Of a stretch of DNA of 64,000 nt, positions 24,057 to 33,082 are shown one piece after another. A program made the translations under genes and the position numbers. The notes below the pieces were generated by a model. It saw only the letters and a program-made list of their open reading frames with translations, made no database searches and was not told where the DNA came from. The stretch is from Pseudobutyrivibrio sp. YE44 (GTDB lineage: Bacteria; Bacillota; Clostridia; Lachnospirales; Lachnospiraceae): contig NZ_FMXT01000012.1 of NCBI RefSeq assembly GCF_900104335.1, forward strand, positions 1-64,000, given 5' to 3'. Numbering within the stretch: the first letter of the stretch is position 1; every line of letters starts with the position of its first letter.

Positions 24057-26080
24057 AAGATTTTCTTAAGCGAATTATTGGTCCGATAAACTTCAAAAGA
24101 ATTCTTGTGACAATCCTGCTTTTGCTTTTCTTTGCAGGAGCGGTAGGCTTCGGCCTTCGAAGCTTTGGAGATTATATCAACAGCCTAAGAAACTTTAAAT
24201 CTGGAAATGGCTTTCAGATAAATCCTATGTATCTTTTTGATTCAAGAACATGGGTTATTGGAATTTTGGCGGATGTTATTGGAGGAGTTGTTTACCTTCT
24301 TACAGGCAACAATATGAACCATCTTTTCAAGAACAACAAGGATTTACTTGGAAAGGATGGCCAGGCTGAGGTGGTAAGAGGTTCCTTGGAAAACAGCCGT
24401 TTCTTAACTGATAAAGAGAGGGATTCCTATTTTCCAGGGGCGGAGTATTCTGCCTTGAAGGATGTGAAAAAAGATGGAATTCCAGTGCGTGCGGTTCTGG
24501 ATAAGAAAAATCATCTTCAAGTGAATTTTTTATCTGGAGCCCATTCTTTAATTATTGGTGCAACTGGTAGTGGTAAAACAACCACCTTTATAAATCCAAT
24601 GATTCAGCTTTTGGCGGCTACCAATTGCGGCTCGTCAATGATTATGACAGATCCTAAGGGCGAGCTTTTCTCCCTTCACTCAAAGTACCTTCAGGAGAGA
24701 GGCTATGAGGTACTTCTTCTTGATTTAAGAGATACCTATTCTTCTAGCCGCTGGAATCCTTTAGGTGATATTTATGATATGTATCAGGAATATGTTCATG
24801 CAGGCGAGGGAATAGTGGCCCATAAGGATGACATGGCAGATTATCCTGATTTAAAGCAGCTAGATGGACCTGCCGAACCAGGCGAGCTTTGGTGTGAATG
24901 GAACGGAAATGCTTATGCAGATCCATCCCATGCTTTAGATGATGTAATGGTAAAGCGACAGCAGATATATGATGAGATGTACGAGGATTTAAATGACCTG
25001 ATATCTGTTATCGTTCCTATTGAGAATGCAAAAGATCCGTTGTGGGAAAAGGGCGCCCGCTCTATCATTATGGCTACCTGTCTTGCAATGCTTGAGGATT
25101 CAGAGGATGAACGACTTGGTATGACCAAGGACAAGTTTAATTTCTTCAACATAAACAAGGCCCTGACAAATTCGGAAAATAACTTTGCTACCCTAAAGGA
25201 GTACTTCGAAGGTCGAAACACTCTTTCTCAGGCATACACCCTTTCGCGTCAGGTGCTTTCGGCAGCTGAGCAGACCATGTCCAGCTATATGTCAATTACC
25301 TTCGATAAGCTTAATATGTTTAACGATCGTGGATTATGTGGTTTAACAAGCGCTACAGATGTGGATGCAGCATCCTTTGCAGACAAGCCAACAGCTTTGT
25401 TTATGAAGATACCTGATGAGAAGGACACAAGACATGGCCTTGCAGCAGTGTTCATACTTTGTATGTACAAGGCATTAATCAAGGTTGCGTCAGCTAGAGA
25501 GGATTTATCTCTTCCTAGAAATGTTTATTTCATTCTAGATGAGTTTGGTAATATGCCAAAAATTGAGAAGTTTGACAAAATGATTACCGTAGGTCGAAGC
25601 CGAAAGATTTGGTTCAACATGGTAGTTCAGTCATATTCACAGCTATCAAATGTATACGGAAATGAGGTAGCTGATATTGTTAAGTCAAACTGTGGTATGA
25701 AGATGTTTATTGGTTCCAACGATATTGGTACCTGTGAGGAGTTCTCAAAGCTTTGCGGAAACATGACGGTAAAGACAACCTCAACCTCTGCAAGTATCGG
25801 TGCCAAGGAAGGAGACCTTAGCCTTTCAGCACAGACGCAGGTGAGACCTCTTATTTATCCTTCGGAGCTGCAGATGCTCAACAATAAGGAATCCACAGGA
25901 AATGCTATCATTGTAACCTTTGGTAATTATCCGTTAAAGACAAAATATACACCAAGCTATAAGTGCCCATACTATCAAATTGGACAGATGGATTTAGGAG
26001 AGATTAGATCCCATATGTTCCGTGCAGATGATGTTTATTATGATTTGGATGCCAGAAATGAGATTGTGCTTGGTTCTTAA
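24053..26080 (+). CDS. VirD4/TraG-type coupling ATPase
   Basis: This is a 675-aa T4SS coupling protein that recruits substrates to the channel. Two N-terminal TM helices (residues about 15-35 and 65-82) anchor it. Walker A is GATGSGKT at 169-176, Walker B is FILDEFGNMPKI with Asp496-Glu497, and the VGRSRKIWFNMVVQSYSQL region follows as in TraG/VirD4 ATPases. The segment between residues 240 and 300 is an acidic insertion, the position of the all-alpha domain that often reads substrate signals. No relaxase gene is nearby, so its cargo is more likely protein. Confidence 0.92.
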   Translation: MKDFLKRIIGPINFKRILVTILLLLFFAGAVGFGLRSFGDYINSLRNFKSGNGFQINPMYLFDSRTWVIGILADVIGGVVYLLTGNNMNHLFKNNKDLLGKDGQAEVVRGSLENSRFLTDKERDSYFPGAEYSALKDVKKDGIPVRAVLDKKNHLQVNFLSGAHSLIIGATGSGKTTTFINPMIQLLAATNCGSSMIMTDPKGELFSLHSKYLQERGYEVLLLDLRDTYSSSRWNPLGDIYDMYQEYVHAGEGIVAHKDDMADYPDLKQLDGPAEPGELWCEWNGNAYADPSHALDDVMVKRQQIYDEMYEDLNDLISVIVPIENAKDPLWEKGARSIIMATCLAMLEDSEDERLGMTKDKFNFFNINKALTNSENNFATLKEYFEGRNTLSQAYTLSRQVLSAAEQTMSSYMSITFDKLNMFNDRGLCGLTSATDVDAASFADKPTALFMKIPDEKDTRHGLAAVFILCMYKALIKVASAREDLSLPRNVYFILDEFGNMPKIEKFDKMITVGRSRKIWFNMVVQSYSQLSNVYGNEVADIVKSNCGMKMFIGSNDIGTCEEFSKLCGNMTVKTTSTSASIGAKEGDLSLSAQTQVRPLIYPSELQMLNNKESTGNAIIVTFGNYPLKTKYTPSYKCPYYQIGQMDLGEIRSHMFRADDVYYDLDARNEIVLGS

Positions 26081-26117
26081 TAAAGAAGTGGGACTATAAG
26101 ATAAAAGGAGCAAAAGA

Positions 26118-27062
26118 ATGTCACTACTTGGTTATCTGGCAGTGTTCCCCATTATGGCAACAATGCTGGTATCTCCGGAAGTGAATATGGATTATGAGGG
26201 TACGGTTAATCCTTACAATGGTGCCCCTGTGCAGCAGGAGTCCCAGGCCTCAAATGTGCCAGCCGTTAAGCTGCCGGATGGTAGCACTTACGACAGAACA
26301 GCCCACACTTTTAGTTACACCGTTGCAGGCTACGAAGGAATAATCACCTCCACTGTTGCGAATGGTATGGTTGTCACCGACCCAGTGGCAGTGACAATAC
26401 CGTCAGATATGGATGCAAAATTATATCGTAATGGCGAAGTGGTATCAAAGCCCGATTATGGAAATATAAAAGATATTGGAAGTTATTCTATTGTAGTGAC
26501 CGGTGTTGATACAAAAAAACAGGCTTTGTCCTTTGACATAGTTGGAAAGAAGACAGGAATGCTTACCTCCTACATACTACCGGAGGGGTTTGTGATTCAA
26601 AGTATTTCTATAGATGATGTAAAGCAGGGACTGAATTATAGCAGAACCATAGATTTCTCCAAAGAGGGAAGATACGATGTTTCCTACCGTTGTAGTGCTA
26701 GTGAAATTAACTACAGCTTGAAAGTTGAAATTGATCATACTCCTCCTGAGGTGGAATTCAAAGGTGTGAAAAATGGAAAAGCCGATGGCCCTGTTACTAT
26801 TGAAGGCTTGCAGGCGGGTGACACTGTAAATATTCGATTTAATGATGAGGATGTGACAGCCCCAGCAAATGGAAAGCTTCGCTCTGTTGGAAAATATGAA
26901 GTTACTGTTTCTGATGATGCAGGAAATACAGTTACGAAGGGTTTTACAATCCGAATGTATCTGAATATGCAAGGTGGTATTTTTGTAGCTCTTGCATTAT
27001 CTGTTGTTGTTGCAGCCGGAGTATATATGTATGTTTCCAGAAAAAGATTGAGGGTGCGTTAA
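26118..27062 (+). CDS. Ig-like repeat membrane-anchored protein in secretion operon
   Basis: This 314-aa protein begins with a hydrophobic segment (MSLLGYLAVFPIMATMLV) that lacks the usual basic N-region. Two or three beta-rich Ig-like modules follow (SYTVAGYEGIITSTV; TPPEVEFKGVKNGKADGPVT; GKLRSVGKYEVTVSDDAGN). A C-terminal TM helix (GGIFVALALSVVVAAGVYMYV) and the basic tail SRKRLRVR end it. That gives an extracellular stalk with the C-terminus in the cytoplasm. AAGGAG is 10 bases before the ATG. Its stop is one base before the VirB6-like start. It may be a wall-crossing or adhesion subunit; no known VirB equivalent is recognised. Confidence 0.68.
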   Translation: MSLLGYLAVFPIMATMLVSPEVNMDYEGTVNPYNGAPVQQESQASNVPAVKLPDGSTYDRTAHTFSYTVAGYEGIITSTVANGMVVTDPVAVTIPSDMDAKLYRNGEVVSKPDYGNIKDIGSYSIVVTGVDTKKQALSFDIVGKKTGMLTSYILPEGFVIQSISIDDVKQGLNYSRTIDFSKEGRYDVSYRCSASEINYSLKVEIDHTPPEVEFKGVKNGKADGPVTIEGLQAGDTVNIRFNDEDVTAPANGKLRSVGKYEVTVSDDAGNTVTKGFTIRMYLNMQGGIFVALALSVVVAAGVYMYVSRKRLRVR

Positions 27063-27063
27063 T

Positions 27064-28887
27064 ATGAGTCTTAACCCTATGGATTGGATTGAAGAAGGAT
27101 GGAATTACATCCTATACAACTTTATATATAGGTTGTTTTATTACCTGGAAATTGCTATTTGTATGGCCTTGGACTGGATTCAGGAGCTTATGGACGTTTT
27201 CACTGGAACCACTAAGGTTATTTACAAGACCAATTTCGGCTCACCCGAAAATTACCTGATTAATATTTTCTTTAAAAACGGAGCTGTGTCAGGAGTCTAT
27301 CTTGGAATGGCGGCAATTGGAATTGTAATGGCATTTGTTTTTGCCCTCATTTCTGTAATTAGAAAGAGTTTTGACAGCAATGAGAAGGTAAAGATGTCCT
27401 ATGGACAGATTCTTACTAATTTATTCAAAAGTATATTGCTGATTATTTGCTTGAATGCTGGAATGAATGTAATCATCACTGCTACAAATGTTTTGATGCA
27501 GTCTGTAGTTTTCATTTTTGACCATGCAGAAGACTTAAGTAATGGAAACGACCATATTGATTTTACAGATGAAGAATACGCAGCCATGGCACGTATACTT
27601 AATACCATTGGCAATTATTCCCTAAATCCATCTTATAAAAACAGATACAACATCAATGCCTGTTACAACGAAATCCGTGGAGATATAGGTTATCTTGCAG
27701 ACCAGGGGGTATTCAAGTTCTATTACGAGACCAAGGATGAGAATAACAACATTATACCAACCTGGCAGTCTATTATACAGGAAATAGCAAATGCAGCTAA
27801 TTACAACAAGGAAGTACCAGTGGATGTTTACAATGAAGGTATTGCGAATTCCATCTATAGTGCAATGGAGATAATACGGCAGAATTCTTCAATACCAGTG
27901 CTTCAGTCCTATGACAGAATTGAGGATTATAGTGGTGACAAGGTTAATATGGGCAGGGTAATGTTTTTGATAGGAACTATGGGTAATGGCATTACTGGTG
28001 CCGCTAAAAATGATACCTACAACGAACATCCTTCATTGACAGACCCGGTTCGTGCACCATATTATCGTGGCTCGAAGAACGTATACGATATAGATCAAGT
28101 AAATAAGGATTTTGATATCGCCTTACACAAGACAAATTACATAGTTGTCTATATTGCTGGTGGCGTATTGGCGCTGAATATGGCACTTATAATTGTTACT
28201 TGTGTGGCGAGAATATTTAACCTTTTATTCTTATATGTAATTGCTCCTCCAGTTTTTGCAGTTCTACCGCTGGATGATGGAGGCAAGGTTAAGCAGTGGA
28301 CCACAGCCTTTATAGTACAGAGTTTTTCTGTATTTGCTACTGTTATTTCCATGAGAATATATTTGTTGTTCCTTCCAATCATACTGGATCCTGGACTTCA
28401 GATTTCTCAGAACATAATCATAGATATGGTTGGTCGTGTTGTATTGATTTATGCAGGTATTGAAGCTATTTCAAAGGCTAATGGTATTCTCACTGGTATC
28501 TTGGCAGACAATGCAGGTTGGCAGTCTGTAGCTTCAGGTGATATGTCAGGTTACCTAAAAGGAAGCTTTGCAGGAAGAGTTGCATCAACAGCCGGTGGTT
28601 TTGTGAATTCAATGCCTTTAAAAGCTATTGGTGGAAAGAAATTATCAAATCTTTTACAGGGCAAGGCAAATCCACAGGATGCGAAAACGGGTGGTGCACT
28701 TGGTACTGTTATAAAATCTGCAGGTGCTTTGGCAAAGTTTACAGCTAGAGGTGTAAAGGCCGGCGCTGAAGCATATAAAAAAGGCGGAGGGCCTGGAAAA
28801 GGTCCAGCTGGAGGAGCTGGCGGCGGTTCCGGTGGAGCAGGAAGCAATAAAGAGGCGGCTATTCCACCACCACAACGTGATGTTTAA
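27064..28887 (+). CDS. VirB6/TrbL-like polytopic channel protein
   Basis: This 607-aa membrane protein has about eight helices: around 18-40, 78-102 and 117-155, then an extracellular loop of about 200 residues, and helices around 358-405, 415-440 and 455-485. The arrangement and the YVIAPPVFAVLPLDDGGKVKQW motif are those of TrbL/VirB6-type proteins encoded beside VirB4 in Gram-positive systems. The C-terminal 100 residues are Gly/Ala-rich (GPAGGAGGGSGGAGS) and probably cytoplasmic and flexible. It sits between the Ig-like protein and VirB4. Confidence 0.82.
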   Translation: MSLNPMDWIEEGWNYILYNFIYRLFYYLEIAICMALDWIQELMDVFTGTTKVIYKTNFGSPENYLINIFFKNGAVSGVYLGMAAIGIVMAFVFALISVIRKSFDSNEKVKMSYGQILTNLFKSILLIICLNAGMNVIITATNVLMQSVVFIFDHAEDLSNGNDHIDFTDEEYAAMARILNTIGNYSLNPSYKNRYNINACYNEIRGDIGYLADQGVFKFYYETKDENNNIIPTWQSIIQEIANAANYNKEVPVDVYNEGIANSIYSAMEIIRQNSSIPVLQSYDRIEDYSGDKVNMGRVMFLIGTMGNGITGAAKNDTYNEHPSLTDPVRAPYYRGSKNVYDIDQVNKDFDIALHKTNYIVVYIAGGVLALNMALIIVTCVARIFNLLFLYVIAPPVFAVLPLDDGGKVKQWTTAFIVQSFSVFATVISMRIYLLFLPIILDPGLQISQNIIIDMVGRVVLIYAGIEAISKANGILTGILADNAGWQSVASGDMSGYLKGSFAGRVASTAGGFVNSMPLKAIGGKKLSNLLQGKANPQDAKTGGALGTVIKSAGALAKFTARGVKAGAEAYKKGGGPGKGPAGGAGGGSGGAGSNKEAAIPPPQRDV

Positions 28888-28936
28888 ATTGGTTTGAATT
28901 TACTTTGAGATTTTCAGGAAGAAGACAGGTTAACAT

Positions 28937-31900
28937 ATGAGACTTATACCAGGAAAGACTAAAGTAAAAATTGAATTATTCAAAGGAATAACTCTTGGCG
29001 ATGTTGCTGTTACAGTCATTGCCTTAGCTTTAGTGACTCTTGTTGGCCTTTCTTCTATTCCTGGACGCTTATATATTGCCTTGGTAATCCTTGGTATAAC
29101 TGGAATCCTTTTATTTAGATTAGATGAGGAACCTACTTATAGGTTGTTGATTCATTGTCTGAAGTATCTTTCTTTCCCAAGGAGATTTTTCAGAGTATAT
29201 GATGACAAGCATATGCTGGCGCGAGCTCTTGGAACTGAAAAGGAGCTTTATCTACAGGAGCTTGAAGAGAAGCTGAAGGAAGATCCTCTTTCTGATTTGA
29301 CATCAAAGGAGCGTCGTAAGGAAGAAAAGAAGCTTTTTAAGGAAGAAAAAAAGATTCTTAAAAGTAAAGCTTCCACTGATGAGGAGAAGAACCAGGTTTG
29401 GAAGGCAAGAGCCAAAAGATCTGAGAATAATAAAAAGCGAAAACAGGAGGCCAAGGAAGAAAAAGAAGAAAACTTCATCGAAGATGTAATCCCATTTACA
29501 GGTGTGTCAGATGGGTTTATTGAATATGACGGAAAATACTACGGAACTATCATCGAGATTAGCCCGATTGAGTTCCGCTTCTTTAGCGTCTATAGAAGAA
29601 ATGCATCCATTGAAGATCATTTTGGAAAGATTCTTAGAGCGTTGAGGGATGATTACGCCTTCAATATCATAAAAATCGAGCGTCCTACAATTTATGAGGA
29701 TTATCTCGATAAGGAGTATGACAAGCTGGATGCTCTTAGGGCTTCTTATGAAAGCGGCCTTCTATCAGAGGAGGAGCTTCAGGCCAGAGTTGAGATTCAG
29801 TACGATAGAATCAATGCCCTTAGAGATATTTGTTATGACAACAAGGTGGTTCAGCCATTTTATTATATTGCCCTTTTCAACAGTGACAAGCGACAGCTTT
29901 TAATTGAAACAGAGATGGCTCTTACAGAGCTTGCAGCAGGAGAGCTTCCTGTCCGTCGATTGACTGAAAATAAGGAGCTTTGCGTTTTTTTGAAATACAC
30001 AAATAGCGTGGATTTTGAGGAGCGTGATATTGATAAGCTTGACCCAGAGGATTATATCAGCTGGGCTATGCCAGAGAGTCTCCGATTTACTACAAGGAAT
30101 GTAGCAATAAATAAAATTATAACTCATCAGCTTCGTGTTTCTACCTTCCCTTCCACAGTGGGGGATGCTTGGCTGGCTGGTGTTATGTCTATTCCTGGCA
30201 CTAAGGTAGTGGTGAAATGTACTCCTATGGATAGAGCCGCTTCAGTAAAGGCTATTGATAGGTCCTTGGCAGAACTGAGAGGTCAGTATTCAACCACCAG
30301 CACTGATTCAAAATTACTTGAATTGGAAGAGCATATTGAAACCCTAAGTGAGCTTCTTGTTACCTTACAGCAGGACAACGAGGCATTGCTCACTGTGAAT
30401 ATCTATATTTCAATGTACGATTCCGTAAAGACTGCAGAGGGAACAGACGGTGAATTTGTAAAGGATTCTGTACTTCCTGTCATAGCTGACATGAAGAAGA
30501 CTCTAACTAGAAATTGGCATGAAGCGGGAATGCGCTTAAACCCTATGGACTTCGTTCAATTGCAGACCTTTATAGGCTCACAGGTCTCAGCCTATGACCC
30601 TTTTGTGAAAGAAGGACGAGGAATTCCAGCCAACACAATTGCAGCAATGTATCCATGGGTATACGCAAACATCTCTGATGAGGGTGGTATGCGTCTTGGT
30701 GAGCATGATGGGGTACCTGTATTTATTGACTTCTTCAAGCGAGATGCAGAACGTGTAAATTCCAACATGGTTATCATCGGTAAATCTGGTGCAGGTAAAT
30801 CCTATGGAACAAAGTCTATTCTTGTGAATATGGCTTCCGAGGATGCAAAGATTTTCATACTTGATCCAGAAAACGAGTACATGGAGTTGGCAGAAAATCT
30901 TCACGGCAAGGTAATTAACGTGGGAAATGCTTCCCAGGGTAGACTCAATCCGTTCCATATTATTACAGCCCTTGAGGATGATGAAGCTGGTGATGAGGCA
31001 GTTGGTGGAAGCTTTGCCACACACCTTCAGTTCTTGGAAGAGTTCTTCCGACAGATATTGCCGGATATTGATAAAGAGTCTCTTGAATACTTGAATTCTT
31101 TGGTAGAGAGGACCTATGCCAATAAAGGTATAATTCCAGAGACACCTCTAGGTGGCCTTGGACCAATGGATTATCCAGTATTTGACGATTTGTATGACGT
31201 AGTTTTAGCAGAGTTCCAAAGAACGGATAATCCGTATTTACGAACTATGCTGCAGACCCTAATTAACTATGTTTCAAAGTTTTCTACAGGAGGTAGAAAT
31301 TCCAATATTTGGAATGGTCCATCTACCATAACCACAGATGAAAACTTTACAGTTTTTAACTTCCAGTCCTTGTTGGCAAATCGAAACCAAACCATCGCCA
31401 ATGCCCAGATGCTTCTGGTTTTGAAATACATTGATAACGAGATTATTAAGAACCGTGATTATAATCGTAAATACGGATTAAATAGAAAAATCGTTGTAGT
31501 TATTGACGAGGCTCACGTATTTATCGATTCCAAATTCCCAATTGCTTTGGACTTTATGTTCCAGCTTGCAAAACGAATTCGAAAGTATAACGGTATGCAA
31601 ATCGTTATCACTCAGAACGTGAAGGACTTCGTTGGAAGCGAAGAAATTGCTCGTAAATCTACTGCTATCATAAACGCCTGTCAGTACAGCTTTATCTTTG
31701 GGTTAGCACCAAATGATATGGATGATTTAGTAAAGCTTTATGACAAGGCAGGTGGTATTAATGAAATGGAACAGGAGCAGATTCTTACTGCACCTAGAGG
31801 CCATGCCTTTACAATTATGAGCCCAACAAGTCGTTCTTTCTTTAAGGTGGCAGTTCCAGACACACTGGTATCAATGTTTGAAAAGCCAGGTTATGTCAGC

Positions 31901-32749
31901 CGTTACTTTACAGGAAGGGGCGGTGACGAAAACTGGGAAAATTATATTGGAAATAGTCGTGAGGTTCACGAGGAGAATACCAGAGAAAAAGAACTGGCAA
32001 GAAATGTTGAAAAGATAATCGAGGACGAGAAACGCTCAGCAGTAACCTTCGAGGAAATTACTGCAGAAGAAGCAGATAAGCTATGGAATCCAGAACCTGA
32101 AGAAAAAGTTACATCAGCTCTTGAAACTCTCATGGCTGCTAAGCAGGCCAAGGAAGAAGATGAGCTTGAAGAATTACCAGAAATAGAGGATATTTCAATA
32201 CCTGATGAGATTCCGGAAGATTTATCAGAACCAGTGCAACCATCTTCGCAGCCTGAAGGTATTTCATTAAACATCGCAGATATTGTGGATCTTATAAGAG
32301 CAGAGGTAAGAAGAGAATTTGAGACAGAATTAGCTAAGATAACACCTGCTCTTGAAGCACCAGAACTAAGAGAGGCTCCAAATTATGTACCAGAAGAAGC
32401 TGAAGAAGAGCCTGTGGAAGAGCCAGAAGAAGTTGAAGAAGCTGTACCAGAAGAAGAGCCAGAAGAAATAACTGAAGAGATTCCAGAGGAAGTAGAAGAG
32501 GAATTCACAGTACCAGAGCCTGTGGAAGAGCAAGAAGAGCTTGATGAAGGTGATGAAGAAAATGAAGAAGATGATGAGGATGATAGCTTCAGCTTCGATT
32601 TAATGTCGCTATTGGACGAGCAGCTTAAGTCATATAACAGCATGGATATAGAAGAGCGTATGGAGGAAATCGAAGCAGATACACTGGAGATTTCTGTGGA
32701 GGACTTAGCAGCGTATGTTAAGGCCAAAAGGAAAAGAATAGGAGCGTAG
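28937..32749 (+). CDS. VirB4 ATPase with N-terminal PrgI-like fusion and long acidic tail
   Basis: This 1270-aa ATPase powers T4SS assembly and transport. Residues 1-85 form a PrgI-like domain with two TM helices (KIELFKGITLGDVAVTVIAL; YIALVILGITGILLF). A highly charged linker follows, to about residue 185, then the VirB4/TrbE N-domain. Walker A is GKSGAGKS at 615-622 and Walker B is VVVIDEAHVFID with Asp857-Glu858. From about residue 1040 to the end runs a Glu/Pro-rich tail (repeated EEPEE-like words), unusual for VirB4. PrgI and VirB4 are normally separate adjacent genes, so this is a fusion. Confidence 0.93.
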   Translation: MRLIPGKTKVKIELFKGITLGDVAVTVIALALVTLVGLSSIPGRLYIALVILGITGILLFRLDEEPTYRLLIHCLKYLSFPRRFFRVYDDKHMLARALGTEKELYLQELEEKLKEDPLSDLTSKERRKEEKKLFKEEKKILKSKASTDEEKNQVWKARAKRSENNKKRKQEAKEEKEENFIEDVIPFTGVSDGFIEYDGKYYGTIIEISPIEFRFFSVYRRNASIEDHFGKILRALRDDYAFNIIKIERPTIYEDYLDKEYDKLDALRASYESGLLSEEELQARVEIQYDRINALRDICYDNKVVQPFYYIALFNSDKRQLLIETEMALTELAAGELPVRRLTENKELCVFLKYTNSVDFEERDIDKLDPEDYISWAMPESLRFTTRNVAINKIITHQLRVSTFPSTVGDAWLAGVMSIPGTKVVVKCTPMDRAASVKAIDRSLAELRGQYSTTSTDSKLLELEEHIETLSELLVTLQQDNEALLTVNIYISMYDSVKTAEGTDGEFVKDSVLPVIADMKKTLTRNWHEAGMRLNPMDFVQLQTFIGSQVSAYDPFVKEGRGIPANTIAAMYPWVYANISDEGGMRLGEHDGVPVFIDFFKRDAERVNSNMVIIGKSGAGKSYGTKSILVNMASEDAKIFILDPENEYMELAENLHGKVINVGNASQGRLNPFHIITALEDDEAGDEAVGGSFATHLQFLEEFFRQILPDIDKESLEYLNSLVERTYANKGIIPETPLGGLGPMDYPVFDDLYDVVLAEFQRTDNPYLRTMLQTLINYVSKFSTGGRNSNIWNGPSTITTDENFTVFNFQSLLANRNQTIANAQMLLVLKYIDNEIIKNRDYNRKYGLNRKIVVVIDEAHVFIDSKFPIALDFMFQLAKRIRKYNGMQIVITQNVKDFVGSEEIARKSTAIINACQYSFIFGLAPNDMDDLVKLYDKAGGINEMEQEQILTAPRGHAFTIMSPTSRSFFKVAVPDTLVSMFEKPGYVSRYFTGRGGDENWENYIGNSREVHEENTREKELARNVEKIIEDEKRSAVTFEEITAEEADKLWNPEPEEKVTSALETLMAAKQAKEEDELEELPEIEDISIPDEIPEDLSEPVQPSSQPEGISLNIADIVDLIRAEVRREFETELAKITPALEAPELREAPNYVPEEAEEEPVEEPEEVEEAVPEEEPEEITEEIPEEVEEEFTVPEPVEEQEELDEGDEENEEDDEDDSFSFDLMSLLDEQLKSYNSMDIEERMEEIEADTLEISVEDLAAYVKAKRKRIGA

Positions 32750-32751
32750 CT

Positions 32752-33051
32752 ATGGATGTTAAATTAGTTGACCGTGGAGAGGAAGGAGAGTTAATTCTCT
32801 CAGGAAAATTGGAAGCTTCCAATTCGGCAGCAGCAGAGGAGTTATTCCTAAAACAGGCAGACAGATTTACTAATATTACTTTGAACATGAAGGATTTAAA
32901 GTATGTTTCCAGTGCTGGACTTCGTGTTATCAAACGACTCTATTTGAAGGTCAGAGGCAATGGGGGGGAACTTTCAGCAAGCAATGTGTCTGATTATGTA
33001 ATGGAAGTTTTTGAAATGACTGGCTTTGCCACAATCTTGAATTTTAAGTAG
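32752..33051 (+). CDS. STAS-domain anti-sigma-factor antagonist (SpoIIAA/RsbV-like)
   Basis: This is a 99-aa single STAS domain. The phosphorylation loop reads DLKYVSSAGLRVI, with Ser53 or Ser54 at the place of the regulatory Ser of SpoIIAA and RsbV. It begins 2 bases after the VirB4 stop and is therefore an integral part of the secretion operon. In known systems the RsbW kinase phosphorylates such proteins and PP2C phosphatases reactivate them. All three partners occur in this locus (43731, 46510, 48071). Confidence 0.92.
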   Translation: MDVKLVDRGEEGELILSGKLEASNSAAAEELFLKQADRFTNITLNMKDLKYVSSAGLRVIKRLYLKVRGNGGELSASNVSDYVMEVFEMTGFATILNFK

Positions 33052-33082
33052 CAAGGTTCTGTTGGGGAGTTAGATTTTATCT

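Noticed and set aside
32383-32727. Ser-rich minus-strand frame opposite the VirB4 tail
   Set aside because: It is the mirror of the Glu-rich coding repeats; there is no ribosome binding site.
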